A stretch of DNA of 64,000 nucleotides from DASQUK01 sp963717085. Lineage in GTDB: Bacteria > Actinomycetota > Acidimicrobiia > Acidimicrobiales > VFJN01. Of this stretch, positions 34,720-43,954 are shown one piece after another (positions within the stretch are counted from its first letter, which is position 1; each line of letters starts with the position of its first letter). A program made the position numbers and the translations under genes. The DNA lies in contig CAVQVM010000013.1 in NCBI GenBank assembly GCA_963717085.1, positions 62,001 through 126,000 on the forward strand, in the 5' to 3' direction. The notes under the pieces were generated by a model that did not search any database, was not told where the DNA came from, and saw only the letters and a program-made list of their open reading frames with translations.

Positions 34720-35198
34720 GCGCCGATCCTCATCGAAATCGGCCTGCCAAGCTCCGCGCTCGCCTTCATCGAGATCGGTGAGGAGGCAGCGCACGGTCGT
34801 CCGGGGAGTCTCGCAATAGGCGGGATGGTTCTCGTCCGGACAAAGGGCGGGCGATCGCCTTCTGGGCGTGTTGCGCCTGTTCGTCCGTAGCCTCGATCAC
34901 GACCTGGATCGACCAGACCTGACGCAGCCGGCGCCCTGCCAGCAGCGCCGCCGCGTGCTCCAGGTAGCCGTCCCGTACGGCGCGGACTGCTTGGTAGCCG
35001 CCGAGCAGCACCGGATGCAGCGGCTCGGGGAACGCTGTCGACGGTGATCGCCAAGTCCAGGGCGTAGTGGCCACGGGCGGCGGCGTCGAAGTCCAGCGGG
35101 CGCGGGCCTGGCCGTGGGGTCACGGACGTTGCCCAGGTGCAGGTTGGTATGGACCAGCCGCGCCTCGTTAGCGTCGCTCGGTGTACGACTGATCTCGT
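34720..35198 (-). pseudogene. Aminoglycoside-phosphotransferase-like protein, 3' remnant
   Basis: Directly after the M1 peptidase stop the - strand reads ISRTPSDANEARLVHTNLHL and GNVRD, the catalytic loop of the APH fold (normally V/I-H-x-D-L-H-x-G-N; the Asp is Asn here, THTNLHLGN-like). It goes on in three different frames with PRPLDFDAAARGHYALDLAI, EPLHPVLLGGYQAVRAVRDG and YLEHAAALLAGRRLRQVWSI. The N-terminal lobe is missing and at least three frameshifts are present. The pieces align end to end as the C-terminal lobe of one ancestral gene. Not functional. Confidence 0.7.
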
Positions 35199-36602
35199 CT
35201 ACCAGGCGGTGGGCTTGTCGGGTTGGTACAGCCAGACGTCGAAGAAGTGCTTCAGGTCTATCCCGCTGCGCTGCTCGGCGAGATCGATGAACTGGGCTGT
35301 CGTCACGTTGCCGTAGCGATTCAGCGTGGCCCAGTCGCGCAGCACCGTGAAGAACGTGTCGTCCCCGATCTTCTCCCGTAACGCCTCGAGGGTCATCGCC
35401 CCGCGGTAGTAGATCGTGCCGTTGAACATGAAGACGGGTGTACCAGGGTCGCCTGGCGGAGGCGTCCAGAAGGCGGTGTCCTGCGCCGGGGTGTTGTACA
35501 GCTGCTTGAACCACTGCGCCGCCGACTTGTTGCCCTGGTACTCGCTCCAGATCCATTCGGACCAGGTGGCGAAGCCTTCGTGCAGCCATATGTCGGGCCA
35601 CGTCGTGAGGGTCACCGAATCGCCGTACCACATGTGGGAGATCTCGTGAACCAGCGTCGCCTCATCCGGCATCCGGTCGAACACCGGCTTTGTCTGCGTC
35701 TCGAGTGAGTAGCCGACGTCCTTGGCGCTGTCGACGACCGCACCCACGGCGTTGAACGGATACGGCCCGTAGATCGATGTGAAGAAGTCGACCGCCTCCG
35801 GAAGCATGCCCAGCACCTGGCCCTTTGGAAGCTGTGGATCCACGGCGACGTACGTTGGAATTCCCGCCGAGGTGGTTGAGATGGTCAGGTCGAACCGGCC
35901 GAGTGTCGCCGTTGCGAGATACGGGGCCATCGGATCGGTCTCGTTCCAGACCCAGGTCGTTCTACCGGCGGCCGTCTGGTTGGAAACGAGGACTCCATTC
36001 GCCATCGCCGTGACCCCGGCCGGCACGGTGATGCTGAAGTCGAACGTTGCCTTGTCGCGCGGGTTGTCGTTCACCGGGTACCACGCCGGTGACCCCTGCG
36101 GCTCGCCGACCACGAAGGCGCCATCATCAGTGGGGACCCAGCCCTCGATCGATTGATCGGGGTCGGTGACCACGGCGGGCGTGCCGGCGTAGTCGATCAC
36201 AACTGTGAACACCGTGCCCGCTCTCAGGCCGGCCCGAGGCGTGATCACGAGCTCGTGCTCACCACTGCGGGCGAAGGCAGCGTCGTGGCCGCTGACGAGC
36301 AAGCGCGAGATCGAGAAGCCCCGCAGATCGAGGTTGAAGCTGGAGAGGTTCTGCATGGCGCTCGCCGTGATCACGGCGGTGCCCGTCAGCTGGTTCGTGG
36401 ATGGCTCGTAGGACAACGTCAACGCGTAGTGCGTCACGTCGTAGCCGCCGTTGCCGGCGTTCGGGAAGAACGGATCGCCCAGGCCGGCGGACCCCGGAAC
36501 GAAGTTCTCCGCGGCCGCCGGTGGAACCGTGGCAAGGCCGGTGGTGGCCATGCAGATCGCGCCGACACTGAGCAGGCGGCGCGCCACACGCGTGAGCTTC
36601 AT
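35199..36602 (-). CDS. Secreted M1-family metallopeptidase
   Basis: The start at 36602 follows GGAGGGGTGCC. The 467-residue protein has a signal peptide (basic KLTRVARR, then LLSVGAICMATTGLATV, AXA-like cleavage PPAAA). It contains the zinc site HEISH at residues 319-323 with the third ligand Glu342 in WLHEGFATWSEW. The N-terminal beta domain includes YDVTHYALTLSYEPSTNQLT, and SLETQTKPVFDRMP stands where classical members have GAMEN. It is short for M1 (no C-terminal ERAP domain) and ends FFDVWLYQPDKPTAW, usual for this subfamily. An active extracellular aminopeptidase is likely. Confidence 0.93.
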   Translation of the reverse strand: MKLTRVARRLLSVGAICMATTGLATVPPAAAENFVPGSAGLGDPFFPNAGNGGYDVTHYALTLSYEPSTNQLTGTAVITASAMQNLSSFNLDLRGFSISRLLVSGHDAAFARSGEHELVITPRAGLRAGTVFTVVIDYAGTPAVVTDPDQSIEGWVPTDDGAFVVGEPQGSPAWYPVNDNPRDKATFDFSITVPAGVTAMANGVLVSNQTAAGRTTWVWNETDPMAPYLATATLGRFDLTISTTSAGIPTYVAVDPQLPKGQVLGMLPEAVDFFTSIYGPYPFNAVGAVVDSAKDVGYSLETQTKPVFDRMPDEATLVHEISHMWYGDSVTLTTWPDIWLHEGFATWSEWIWSEYQGNKSAAQWFKQLYNTPAQDTAFWTPPPGDPGTPVFMFNGTIYYRGAMTLEALREKIGDDTFFTVLRDWATLNRYGNVTTAQFIDLAEQRSGIDLKHFFDVWLYQPDKPTAW

Positions 36603-36889
36603 GGCACCCCTCCATGGGTTGCGGCTGGCCGCGACGCTAGCGGCCGGCACAATGGCGCGGCTAGGGCCGACGTAGAGTCGCCTCTCTTGACGCTGCGGTC
36701 TCAGAAGGTTGTGTGGGCCCAGGTCTTCGGCGACAGGGTGTAGGTCCCCAGGCGGTGGAGCTGACGGCGACGGACGTCAGAGCAGCACACAACATCGCGC
36801 TGCTGCGCTCGGGGTTCGTGCCGGCTTGGGCCAACGACCTCAAGGTCGGCGGCCGCATACTGGGCGTCGTGTCAGTACGGTCGGATGTC

Positions 36890-37176
36890 GGGTGGTGGGT
36901 GTTGCATGTCGACCTGGATGAGTTCCTCGCCGCAGTCGAGATCGCCCGGCGCCTTGAGTTGCCGGGCAAAGCCCGTGGTCGTGGGCGGCAAGGGCGACCC
37001 GACCGAGCGGGCGGTGGTGGCCACGGCGTCGTACACGGCCCGCGAGTTCGGGATCCGTTCGGGCATGCCGCTCCGGACCGCGGCCCGGCGGTGCCCGGAG
37101 GCGGTGTTCTTGCCATCGGACCCACCCACCTATGAGGCAGTCTCTGAGCAGGTCATGGCCACGCTGCTCGACCGGG
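36890..37176 (+). pseudogene. DNA polymerase IV-like (Y-family) N-terminal remnant
   Basis: The piece WVLHVDLDEFLAAVEIARRL contains the first catalytic Asp of Y-family polymerases; after a frameshift it continues KPVVVGGKGDPTERAVVATA, SYTAREFGIRSGMPLRTAAR and CPEAVFLPSDPPTYEAVSEQ. The sequence stops about 95 residues in, before the second catalytic D-E, and is replaced by unrelated bases and a terminator of the convergent M4 gene. The upstream open frame in the first piece (ELTATDVRAAHNIALLRSGF) is not recognisable. No activity possible. Confidence 0.8.
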
Positions 37177-37204
37177 CGAAGGGCCGAGACCCACCTCCGC
37201 GCAA

Positions 37205-37233
37205 GGGAAGGGCCGTGCGAGACGGCCCTTCCC
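37205..37233 (-). terminator. Strong terminator hairpin
   Basis: GGGAAGGGCCGT, loop GCGAG, ACGGCCCTTCCC: a perfect 12-bp stem, 17 bp beyond the stop of the M4 peptidase gene on the - strand. The U-tract is weak. Confidence 0.8.
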
Positions 37234-37250
37234 GCCGGTAGTGCCGCCGC

Positions 37251-38858
37251 TCAGCAGGCGGTCGGCACGCCGACCGCGTCCCAGGCCGCGGTCGTCGAGG
37301 CGCGCTGCTGCGACGCGGCGCCGAAGATCGCCGCGGCGCTTGCCTCGGTCGCTTGCCGCGCCTGGCAGAAGGTCGCCCGCTCCGGCAGCGACGTGATGCC
37401 CGCGAACATGATCTGCTCGGCCGCCGCCAGGCCGATGCCCGTCACCACCGGCTCCCCGGGCCCGCAGTGCGCGGCATTGTGGGTCGTGGGCGCCGCGCAG
37501 CTCGCGTTCATGCCACCGTTCACCAGCAGGTAGTAGGCGTGGTTGGAGATGGCGCTGTTGGAATGCACGAAGCCCCGATCGGCGCTCCCGAGCAGCCGCT
37601 CGCTGTAGTCGTCCGGATCGCTGTCCTCCTCTGGGTCCGCCATGTTCCGGAATCCGGGCACGGCGTCGGCCGGCAGGAAGACATCCTCGCCGATCGTCCA
37701 GTCGGCACAGGATGCCTGCCCGGCCGCCAAGATGCAGTTGGAGCTCAGCGGCTCCGCCGCGAAGAACTCGGCGCTGTTTCCGAGCATGTCCGAGAAGGAC
37801 TCGTTGAGGGCACCCGACTCGTCGCGATAGACGAGGTCGGAGGTGCATTGGGTCACCGCGTGGGTGTTCTCGTGCGCGACCACGTCCAGGCCGCCTGACA
37901 GCTCGCGGAAGATGACGCCGCTGCCGTCGCCGTAGACGGTCACCTTGCCGTTCCAGAAGGCGTTGTCGAAGCCCTTGCCGTAGTGCGCGACCAAGTCCAT
38001 CCCGCCGGGGAAGCAGTCGGTGAAGTCGAAGCCTTGGCGGGCGAGGTAGTAGTCGTCGGTCACGTTCCCGTAGTAGTGGGCGTCGACGAGCGCCGGCTGG
38101 CCGGGCGAGCCCCGATCGGGCGTCACCAGCGTCCAGTGGTTGTCGGCGTCGGTCGCGGGCGCCTTCGACGTCGAGCCCGTGTTGCGCGCGTCGGATGTGA
38201 ACTGGCGACTGTCGCGGGAGGTCAGGTGCCAGATCCCGTCGGCGAGCACGGTGAGGTCGTCCGCGAGCCCTGCTTGCCCGTCGAGATCCTTGACGTCGCC
38301 CTTGACGCCCGTGCCGTGGTCGTCCTGGATGGCGTCGAGCTTCACGAGCACCTTGCCGTTGTCGGCGTCGACCCAGTGGACCCAACGCTCCGCGAACCGC
38401 TGCGTCTCGACACTGTAGAAGTAGCGCCCGCTCTCCGGGTCGATCATGACCCGGACGGTTCGCGTCCCCGACGCGCCGACGTCGCCGGCAGCCCTCTTCA
38501 GGGCCGCGCCCTTCGACAGCTTCACCGAGTTCTGGGGCGCGATCTCCGCGTAACGCGACCCGATGACCGTCCGTATGGCACCGGACGCATTCCGGTAGAC
38601 GCTGACCTGACCGCCGAGCACGTACGCGCCGGCGGCGCCGTAGACCTGCTGGTAGCGCTCGTAGGTGCCGCGGCCGAACTCGAGCTTCCGGACGAGCGTC
38701 ATGTCGGCCGGAACCGTATAGCTGGACGCGGCGCTTCCACTGAGCGCCATGAACGCGGTGCCCGCCGGCGCCGCCGCGCCGCTCTGCGGAGCCGGCAGCG
38801 CCGCCATGGTCGCCGCGGCGGCAACGATGACGACGAACACTGAGAATCCCCTGCGCAC
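37251..38858 (-). CDS. Secreted M4-family (thermolysin-like) metallopeptidase
   Basis: GTG 38858 is chosen for its GGGGAGAAGGATTC site and because a signal peptide follows (RRGFSVFVVIVAAAATMAAL, then APQSGAAA). The 535-residue precursor has an FTP/PepSY-type propeptide to about residue 200. The catalytic domain carries HENTH at 329-333 with the third ligand in NESFSDMLG (Glu353), then the C-terminal half with GGMNASCAAPTTHNAAHCGP. In classical M4 the motif is HELTH; HENTH is a tolerated variant. The histidine in DRGFVHSNSAISNHAYYLL is the proton donor region. Probably an exported protease with the M1 enzyme next door. Confidence 0.93.
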   Translation of the reverse strand: MRRGFSVFVVIVAAAATMAALPAPQSGAAAPAGTAFMALSGSAASSYTVPADMTLVRKLEFGRGTYERYQQVYGAAGAYVLGGQVSVYRNASGAIRTVIGSRYAEIAPQNSVKLSKGAALKRAAGDVGASGTRTVRVMIDPESGRYFYSVETQRFAERWVHWVDADNGKVLVKLDAIQDDHGTGVKGDVKDLDGQAGLADDLTVLADGIWHLTSRDSRQFTSDARNTGSTSKAPATDADNHWTLVTPDRGSPGQPALVDAHYYGNVTDDYYLARQGFDFTDCFPGGMDLVAHYGKGFDNAFWNGKVTVYGDGSGVIFRELSGGLDVVAHENTHAVTQCTSDLVYRDESGALNESFSDMLGNSAEFFAAEPLSSNCILAAGQASCADWTIGEDVFLPADAVPGFRNMADPEEDSDPDDYSERLLGSADRGFVHSNSAISNHAYYLLVNGGMNASCAAPTTHNAAHCGPGEPVVTGIGLAAAEQIMFAGITSLPERATFCQARQATEASAAAIFGAASQQRASTTAAWDAVGVPTAC

Positions 38859-39326
38859 GAATCCTTCTCCCCGGGTCGGAAGCGAGGCGACGCAGAGCCT
38901 ACAAACCAATGACCCGCTCAGGTGACGACATGACGCGCGGTCGTTCCGCGCATCCACCCAACGCGTGAACGCTGCCCCCCATGGCGAGCGAGTCGATGAC
39001 GCCCCAGCCTCCGGTCGGGGACCGCGACCGCCCGGAAGTTCGCCGCCGCCGTGGCGCCGATGATCTGGCGCCGTGCGGTCTTCCCGTTGAGGATGCGACC
39101 TGCGTCGACGGCCGACACGTTGCGGGCGATGCGCAGCAGCCCGAGGTCCGCGCCTTCGCCTTGTCCCCGCCCGCCGGCCTGGATTGGCCCCCGGCTCGGC
39201 TCCCCGGGGGGTCGCCACTGTGCCCGACTATGTGCGCGACCGGGTTCGGAGCGGCCGCGGTGACCCAGCCGACCCAGGTAGGCCGCGACTCGCACCTGTC
39301 GGTCCCGCTGCTTCCCGACTGACGGG
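38859..39326. other. Gene-poor stretch
   Basis: 470 bp between the M4 start and the 3' end of a DUF1772 gene. On the - strand, LGLLRIARNVSAVDAGRILN and GKTARRQIIGATAAANFRAV look protein-like and might be a decayed gene of unknown family. No start, stop context or complete domain supports a gene. Confidence 0.4.
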
Positions 39327-39806
39327 TCACGCGAGCGAGACGACCAGCAGCACCGACGCCACAGTGCCCAGCAGTGCCCGCACGTGGTTCCACGCGGTCC
39401 ACTGCCGGAGGTACGTGCGCCAGTACGACGCGCCCTCGTCGCTGGCCGGGTCGACCGCATCGAGGCGGTCGTTCATCGGCACGTTCACGACCATGGTCTC
39501 GACGAACACCCCGACCACGTAGAGGGCACTCCCGATGCCCCGCAGGGTCGCGTGCGACTCGTCGGTCGTGAACGGCGCCGTCACGGCCAGCACCAGGCAC
39601 AGCACCATCGTGCCGCCGAACACGATCCCGAACAGCGGGTTGAGGATGGTCGAGTTGATCGCCTGCATGGCCGAAATGCCCTCGGCCGCCGGCCGCTGTC
39701 GCAGTGCGGGTATCACGCTCGTCGAGAAGGCGAACAACAGCCCGGCCACTAGGGCACAGCCGACGGCGGCCGCCACGGTGCCGGTGGTGATCAGGTCCTC
39801 GGTCAT
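39327..39806 (-). CDS. DUF1772 membrane protein
   Basis: The 159-residue protein has four hydrophobic helices and the DUF1772 landmarks: FAFSTSVIPALRQRPAAEGI after helix 1, MQAINSTILNPLF before helix 2, and NVPMNDRLDAV with WRTYLRQWTAWNHVRALLGT before helix 4. DUF1772 includes anthrone oxygenase-like proteins, but most bacterial members have no assigned substrate. It is the last gene of an NmrA-DUF1772-DUF1772 operon, 73 bp after its paralogue. Confidence 0.9.
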   Translation of the reverse strand: MTEDLITTGTVAAAVGCALVAGLLFAFSTSVIPALRQRPAAEGISAMQAINSTILNPLFGIVFGGTMVLCLVLAVTAPFTTDESHATLRGIGSALYVVGVFVETMVVNVPMNDRLDAVDPASDEGASYWRTYLRQWTAWNHVRALLGTVASVLLVVSLA

Positions 39807-39879
39807 CGGATGCTCCTCCGTCGCGGGATGGGTCGGCGGGTGGGGATGAGGGGGCCCGGCGGGTGATGGCGGGCGGCGC

Positions 39880-40473
39880 TCATGATGGTCCGCCGACGCT
39901 CGCTCCTGCCTTCCGGTCGGCTGTGCTGCGTCCGTGCAGGAACAGGGCACGGGCGAGGGCAGCGACCGCCGCGGTGGAGAGCAGGGTGCGCACGATGTTG
40001 GCGGCCACCCACGGTCCTTCGAACTGGTTGCGGACATGGGCGAGGTCGGCGATGCGGTCGGGGTCCCCGGCCCGGTCGAGCTCGTCGTTGAGAGGGATGT
40101 TGATGCCGAAGGTCACGGCGACGACGATCCCGTAGAGCACGAGCGCAGCGACGGTCCAGCGCACGGCGACCCCGGAGCCGTGACGTCGCTGCAGCACGGC
40201 AGCGAGCGCGGTCAGCACCAGCGCCCCGGTGAAACTGAGCTGGAACACCGGATTCTCGTTGAACCGCTGCATGGTCGCCACGAAGGTTCGGTCGTCGGCG
40301 CCGGCCAGGTTGGGCATGACCGCAACCGAGAACGTGTAGATCAGCCCGGCGACGAGGGCCATCGCCACCAGCGCGGCGCCGAGCACAAGCCCGGTCCACC
40401 CGTCACCGTCGAGGCGGTGACGGGCCGACCGGACCGGCTCGGCCACCGGGGAGCGGACGTCGTGATCAGTCAT
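39880..40473 (-). CDS. DUF1772 membrane protein
   Basis: The 197-residue protein is a second, longer DUF1772 member: LVAGLIYTFSVAVMPNLAGA, FVATMQRFNENPVFQLSFTG, GINIPLNDELDRAGDP and HVRNQFEGPWVAANIVRTLL, with four membrane helices. Its N-terminus adds about 25 polar residues. The start overlaps the NmrA-like gene stop (ATGA at 40470-40473), so the two are coupled. It is only distantly similar to the next gene, so the pair is an old duplication. Confidence 0.9.
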   Translation of the reverse strand: MTDHDVRSPVAEPVRSARHRLDGDGWTGLVLGAALVAMALVAGLIYTFSVAVMPNLAGADDRTFVATMQRFNENPVFQLSFTGALVLTALAAVLQRRHGSGVAVRWTVAALVLYGIVVAVTFGINIPLNDELDRAGDPDRIADLAHVRNQFEGPWVAANIVRTLLSTAAVAALARALFLHGRSTADRKAGASVGGPS

Positions 40474-41318
40474 CGGTCCGCGGACGGGGTCCAGATGCCG
40501 GTGGCGGCGGTCCGGCTGGCGTAGTCGGTGAAGTCCCGGGCCGGCCGGCCCAGGGCCCGCTGCACATCGTCGGTGACGTAGGCCTTGTTGCCGAGGACGT
40601 CGCTGAACAGGTAGGTCAGGAATTCGACGAGCTCGGCGGGGACGCCGTGCTCGGCGGCACCGGTCGCGTAGTCCTCCACCGACACCGGCACGTAGGTGAT
40701 GTCCCGGCCGCTCGCCTTGGCGATCTCGGCGATGGCCTCGGGGAAGCTCAGCAACCGCGGGCTGGTCAGCTCATAGACCTGCCCCGCGTGGCCGGGCTCG
40801 GTGAGCGCCGCCACCGCGACGTCGGCGATGTCGTCGGCGTCGACGAACGGGTCGAGCTGCCCGTCGTCGGCCGGGAACACGACCTCGCCGGCCAGGATCG
40901 GGTCCAGCAGGTAGTCCTCGCTGAAGATCTGCATGAACCAGGCGCAGCGCACGATGGTCACGTCGGCGCCGGTGTCCTGAACCTCACGCTCGGCCCGCTG
41001 GGCCTCGTCCTCGCCTCGGCCGGTCAGCAGCACCAGCCGGGTGACGCCTTGCTCGATCGCGAGTTCGGCGAACGCCCGGACGGCCTTCGTTGCTCCCGGG
41101 ATGACGAGATCGGGGTAGGGGATGTATGCCGCCCGCACGCCCTGCAGCACCGGCGTCCAGGTGGACTGGTCGCCCCAGTCGAAGGGCGGCCGTCCCGAAC
41201 GGGAGCCCACCCGCACAGGGAGGCCCCGTGCGCCGAGCCGAGCGACGACCCGGCGCCCGGTCTTGCCCGTGCCGCCGAGCACCAGTGTGGGCCGTTCGTT
41301 GTGTGAGATCTCGGTCAT
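40470..41318 (-). CDS. NmrA-like NAD(P)-binding protein
   Basis: The 282-residue protein begins PTLVLGGTGKTGRRVVARLG, the GGTGxxG Rossmann motif of atypical SDR/NmrA proteins. It has VRVGSRSGRPPFDWGDQSTW, AIEQGVTRLVLLTGRGEDEA and CAWFMQIFSEDYLLDPILAG, with no Tyr-x-x-x-Lys catalytic pair. These are usually sensors or reductases using NADP(H). It is coupled to the DUF1772 genes, and the AraC regulator at 41463 is divergent with 144 bp between, so AraC probably controls this operon. Cytosolic. Confidence 0.92.
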   Translation of the reverse strand: MTEISHNERPTLVLGGTGKTGRRVVARLGARGLPVRVGSRSGRPPFDWGDQSTWTPVLQGVRAAYIPYPDLVIPGATKAVRAFAELAIEQGVTRLVLLTGRGEDEAQRAEREVQDTGADVTIVRCAWFMQIFSEDYLLDPILAGEVVFPADDGQLDPFVDADDIADVAVAALTEPGHAGQVYELTSPRLLSFPEAIAEIAKASGRDITYVPVSVEDYATGAAEHGVPAELVEFLTYLFSDVLGNKAYVTDDVQRALGRPARDFTDYASRTAATGIWTPSADR

Positions 41319-41462
41319 GGTCGGTCCTCTCTTGACTGGGCGATGTACCTGCCGTCCACTCTGAGGGAGCTGATCCGGTGGAACAATGCTCGCCCGTCGC
41401 TCATTCATGCCCGTTCGTCCAGCTTCTGTGGACGCTCGCGTTCCGGGCGGCAGACTGGGCCC

Positions 41463-42449
41463 GTGCGAGGCGAGGATCCTTGGACCACACCCGACCCGCT
41501 GGGCGAGGCGCTGCACGTCCTGCGCATGTCGGGCACCTTCTACTGCCGGTCCGACCTCACGGCCCCCTGGGGGCTCGACCTCCCGCCCGAGCCCCAGTCG
41601 ATGTGGTTCCACGTCGTGAACGCCGGGCGCTGCTGGCTCGAGGTCGGCGGCGACGAGCCCCGGCAGCTGCACCCCGGCGACTTCGCCCTGGTGCCGCACG
41701 GCCAGGGCCACCTACTGCGCAGCGAGCCCGGTGCGCCGGCCCCCCGGGTCGACGAGCTGGACTACGACTACGCCAGCGACCGCTACGCGATCCTGCGGTA
41801 CGGCGGCGGTGGGGCGCCCACGAGCATCGTGTGCGGCACCGTCCGCTTCGGGCACCCGGCGGCCCGCAACCTGGTGGCGCTGCTGCCGCGCGCGATCCTC
41901 ATCGAGGGGGCGCCGGCGTCGCCGTCGCCCGAGGCCGACTGGATGCACAGCACGCTCCGGCTCATCGCCGCCGAGGGGCGGGAGCTGAGGCCAGGCGGCG
42001 AGGCCGTGATCACGCGCCTGTCGGACATCCTGGTCATCCAGGCCGTCCGCTCGTGGATCGCCGGCGACCCGGCGGGCCAGACCGGGTGGCTCGGTGCACT
42101 GCAGGATCCCCGCATCGGCCGGGCCATGTCGCTCGTGCACCGCGACCCGTCCCAGCCCTGGTCGGTGGCGTCGCTGGCGCGGGAGACGGCCATGTCGCGG
42201 TCGGCGTTCGCGGCCCGGTTCACCGAACTGGTGGGTGAGCCCGTGATGCAGTACGTGACCCGGTGGCGGATGCAGGTGGCGCTCGACTGGCTGCAACACG
42301 ACGATGTCCCCGTCGCGGTGCTCGCCGACCGCCTGGGTTACGAGTCCGAAGCGGCATTCAGCCGCGCCTTCAAGCGCACGGTCGGCATCTCCCCGGGCGC
42401 GGCCCGCCGGTCGCCGCCGGAGACACTCCCCGAGACACTCTCGGCCTGA
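41463..42449 (+). CDS. AraC-family regulator (Cupin_6 type)
   Basis: From GTG 41463 the 328-residue protein has a Cupin_6 effector domain (DPLGEALHVLRMSGTFYCRS, PQSMWFHVVNAGRCWLEVGG, LHPGDFALVPHGQGHLLRSE). It ends with a two-helix-turn-helix AraC domain (WSVASLARETAMSRSAFAAR; VAVLADRLGYESEAAFSRAF followed by KRTVGISPGAARR). The PWGLDLPPEPQSMWF segment is diagnostic for the group that regulates adjacent oxidoreductase operons. It is divergent from the NmrA/DUF1772 operon and is the likely activator. An earlier start at 41343 adds only non-conserved sequence. Confidence 0.93.
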   Translation: MRGEDPWTTPDPLGEALHVLRMSGTFYCRSDLTAPWGLDLPPEPQSMWFHVVNAGRCWLEVGGDEPRQLHPGDFALVPHGQGHLLRSEPGAPAPRVDELDYDYASDRYAILRYGGGGAPTSIVCGTVRFGHPAARNLVALLPRAILIEGAPASPSPEADWMHSTLRLIAAEGRELRPGGEAVITRLSDILVIQAVRSWIAGDPAGQTGWLGALQDPRIGRAMSLVHRDPSQPWSVASLARETAMSRSAFAARFTELVGEPVMQYVTRWRMQVALDWLQHDDVPVAVLADRLGYESEAAFSRAFKRTVGISPGAARRSPPETLPETLSA

Positions 42450-42534
42450 CGGGCCACTGTGCGGCCGGTGCCGCCGGGGCCACCGATCGGTGCCTACCGG
42501 CCGGGCCTCGTCGTTCTGTAGGCGGGCACGAACC

Positions 42535-42765
42535 TCACGCTGGAGGGGCCGAGCCCCCTCTCCATGTGCATCGCCGAGAGGACGAAGCGTTCTATGTCCT
42601 TGAGGGTGAGTACAGCGTCTTCATTGCGGACGACGTGATCACGGCGTCTCCAGGCACCTGGTCTGGGGACCGCGAGGTGTGCCGCACGGTTATCAGGTCC
42701 ATTCGGAGCGCGGCCCGCATCTGAGCCTCGTGGACCTACCCGATCACTCCTCCCGCCGGCATGAG
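42535..42765 (+). pseudogene. Cupin-domain remnant
   Basis: In shifting frames the stretch reads LTLEGPSPL, HRREDEAFYVLEGEYSVFIA, DDVITASPGTW, then after further damage HLSLVDLPDHS. This is a small cupin: motif 1 (H-R-R-E-D-E-A-F-Y-V-L-E-G-E) is perfect, and motif 2 is lost. About half the usual 130-residue length remains and at least two frame changes occur. No start codon. Confidence 0.65.
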
Positions 42766-42841
42766 TGCGGAGAACCCCAACTACCCGCTGGTCTCCCGCG
42801 GCCAACCTTGCTGCCGGCCGTCGTGTCGCTCGTGTTCGCGC

Positions 42842-43597
42842 TCAGGTGATGATGGCTCCGCAGGTGATGTTGATCGCCGACGCGGTGATGGTGCGCGCCC
42901 GCTCGGAGGCCGCGAAGGCAGCGACGTTGCCGACGTCGTCCAGCATCGCTCCACGACCGAGCAGGGTCGGCGCGACCAACGACTCGACCAGCGCGTCGCG
43001 ACCCTCGAAGTCGGCGGGGATCGAGTCGATCACACCGCCGGTCAGCAGCGACACCACCCGGATGCCGTGGCGGCCGAGCTCGCTTGCCAGCTGCTTGCGC
43101 AGGGCCTCGACGGCTGTGAGGGAGATCTGGAATCCGCCGATGTTGTAGTCACGGATCGGGTCACCTTCGCCGCCGAACACCAGGATGACCCCTGAGCCCT
43201 GGCGGATCATGTGACGGCCGGCGGCGCGTGCGGTCACATAGGCCGAGCGAATGGCGTTGTGGATCGGCCGCTCGAAGTCGGCGAGATCCATCTCCACCAG
43301 GGGCGTGCCCTGCACGTCGCCCGTCGAGATGAGGTTCATCGAGATGTCGAGGGTTCCGTGGTCGCGCACCAGCTCGTCGGCATGTGCGTCCACGGCGCGC
43401 TCGTCGAGGGCGTCGACCTGCGCAACCGTCGCCGTGCCACCGTCCTGACGGATCTCCCCTGCAACCTGCTCCAGCTTGGCCAGCGTTCGTCCGGCGAGGT
43501 GCACGGTGGCGCCTTCACGGGCGAAGGCGCGGGCGACCGCACCACCGATGGTGCCGCCGCCGCCATAGATCACTGCGTTCTTGCGCTCCAGCAACAT
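42842..43597 (-). CDS. Short-chain dehydrogenase/reductase (SDR)
   Basis: The start at 43597 follows GAGGAGGGACGCG. The 251-residue protein shows NAVIYGGGGTIGGAVARAFA (Rossmann), a VDALDERAVDAHADE strand, and ISMNLISTGDVQGTPLVEMD. The catalytic region is GVILVFGGEGDPIRDYNIGG, where the Ser is replaced and the Tyr sits in RDYNIGGFQ without the usual Lys four residues later. It ends ITASAINITCGAIIT. As with the SDR at 28269, the catalytic motif is atypical. Single gene, convergent with the cupin remnant. Confidence 0.9.
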   Translation of the reverse strand: MLLERKNAVIYGGGGTIGGAVARAFAREGATVHLAGRTLAKLEQVAGEIRQDGGTATVAQVDALDERAVDAHADELVRDHGTLDISMNLISTGDVQGTPLVEMDLADFERPIHNAIRSAYVTARAAGRHMIRQGSGVILVFGGEGDPIRDYNIGGFQISLTAVEALRKQLASELGRHGIRVVSLLTGGVIDSIPADFEGRDALVESLVAPTLLGRGAMLDDVGNVAAFAASERARTITASAINITCGAIIT

Positions 43598-43745
43598 CGC
43601 GTCCCTCCTCGGGCATGCGTCGGAGATTGGGAATCCCTTCACGACGACTGAGGCACCGACTACTCATCGGTCGCCTGCCTCCGAATCTCGGTTGCACCCT
43701 GTTTCTAGGGATGGGGCCCCAAGCCGAGCCACCGGGTGCGAGGGG

Positions 43746-43952
43746 TCAAGCGGGCGGGACGACGATGTCCTTGACCTCCGCCATGTAGCGTCCGGCGGCC
43801 GCGGAGGCCGCCTCCGGGGTGTCTCCGCGCTGGCGGGCGTCCATGTACGCCGCGTACCAGTCCCACCAGTCGTGCGGTGGGGCGACTGCCTCGAACGAGC
43901 CGTGATGCTCGGCCGTCTCGTGCAGAAGCTGTGCGAGATCCGCAACGTCCAT
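43746..43952 (-). CDS. Small protein, detached C-terminal part of a VOC-type protein
   Basis: The 68-residue product (MDVADLAQLLHETAEHHGSF, then PPHDWWDWYAAYMDARQRGD and ASAAAGRYMAEVKDIVVPPA) is a helical domain that I know as the C-terminal extension of some VOC/glyoxalase proteins. Here it follows the deleted VOC gene with its own ATG, 2 bp after that gene's TGA. It may be translated by coupling. PPHDWWDWYAAYMDAR is strongly conserved-looking, so the piece may still be functional alone. Confidence 0.6.
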   Translation of the reverse strand: MDVADLAQLLHETAEHHGSFEAVAPPHDWWDWYAAYMDARQRGDTPEAASAAAGRYMAEVKDIVVPPA

Positions 43953-43954
43953 CG

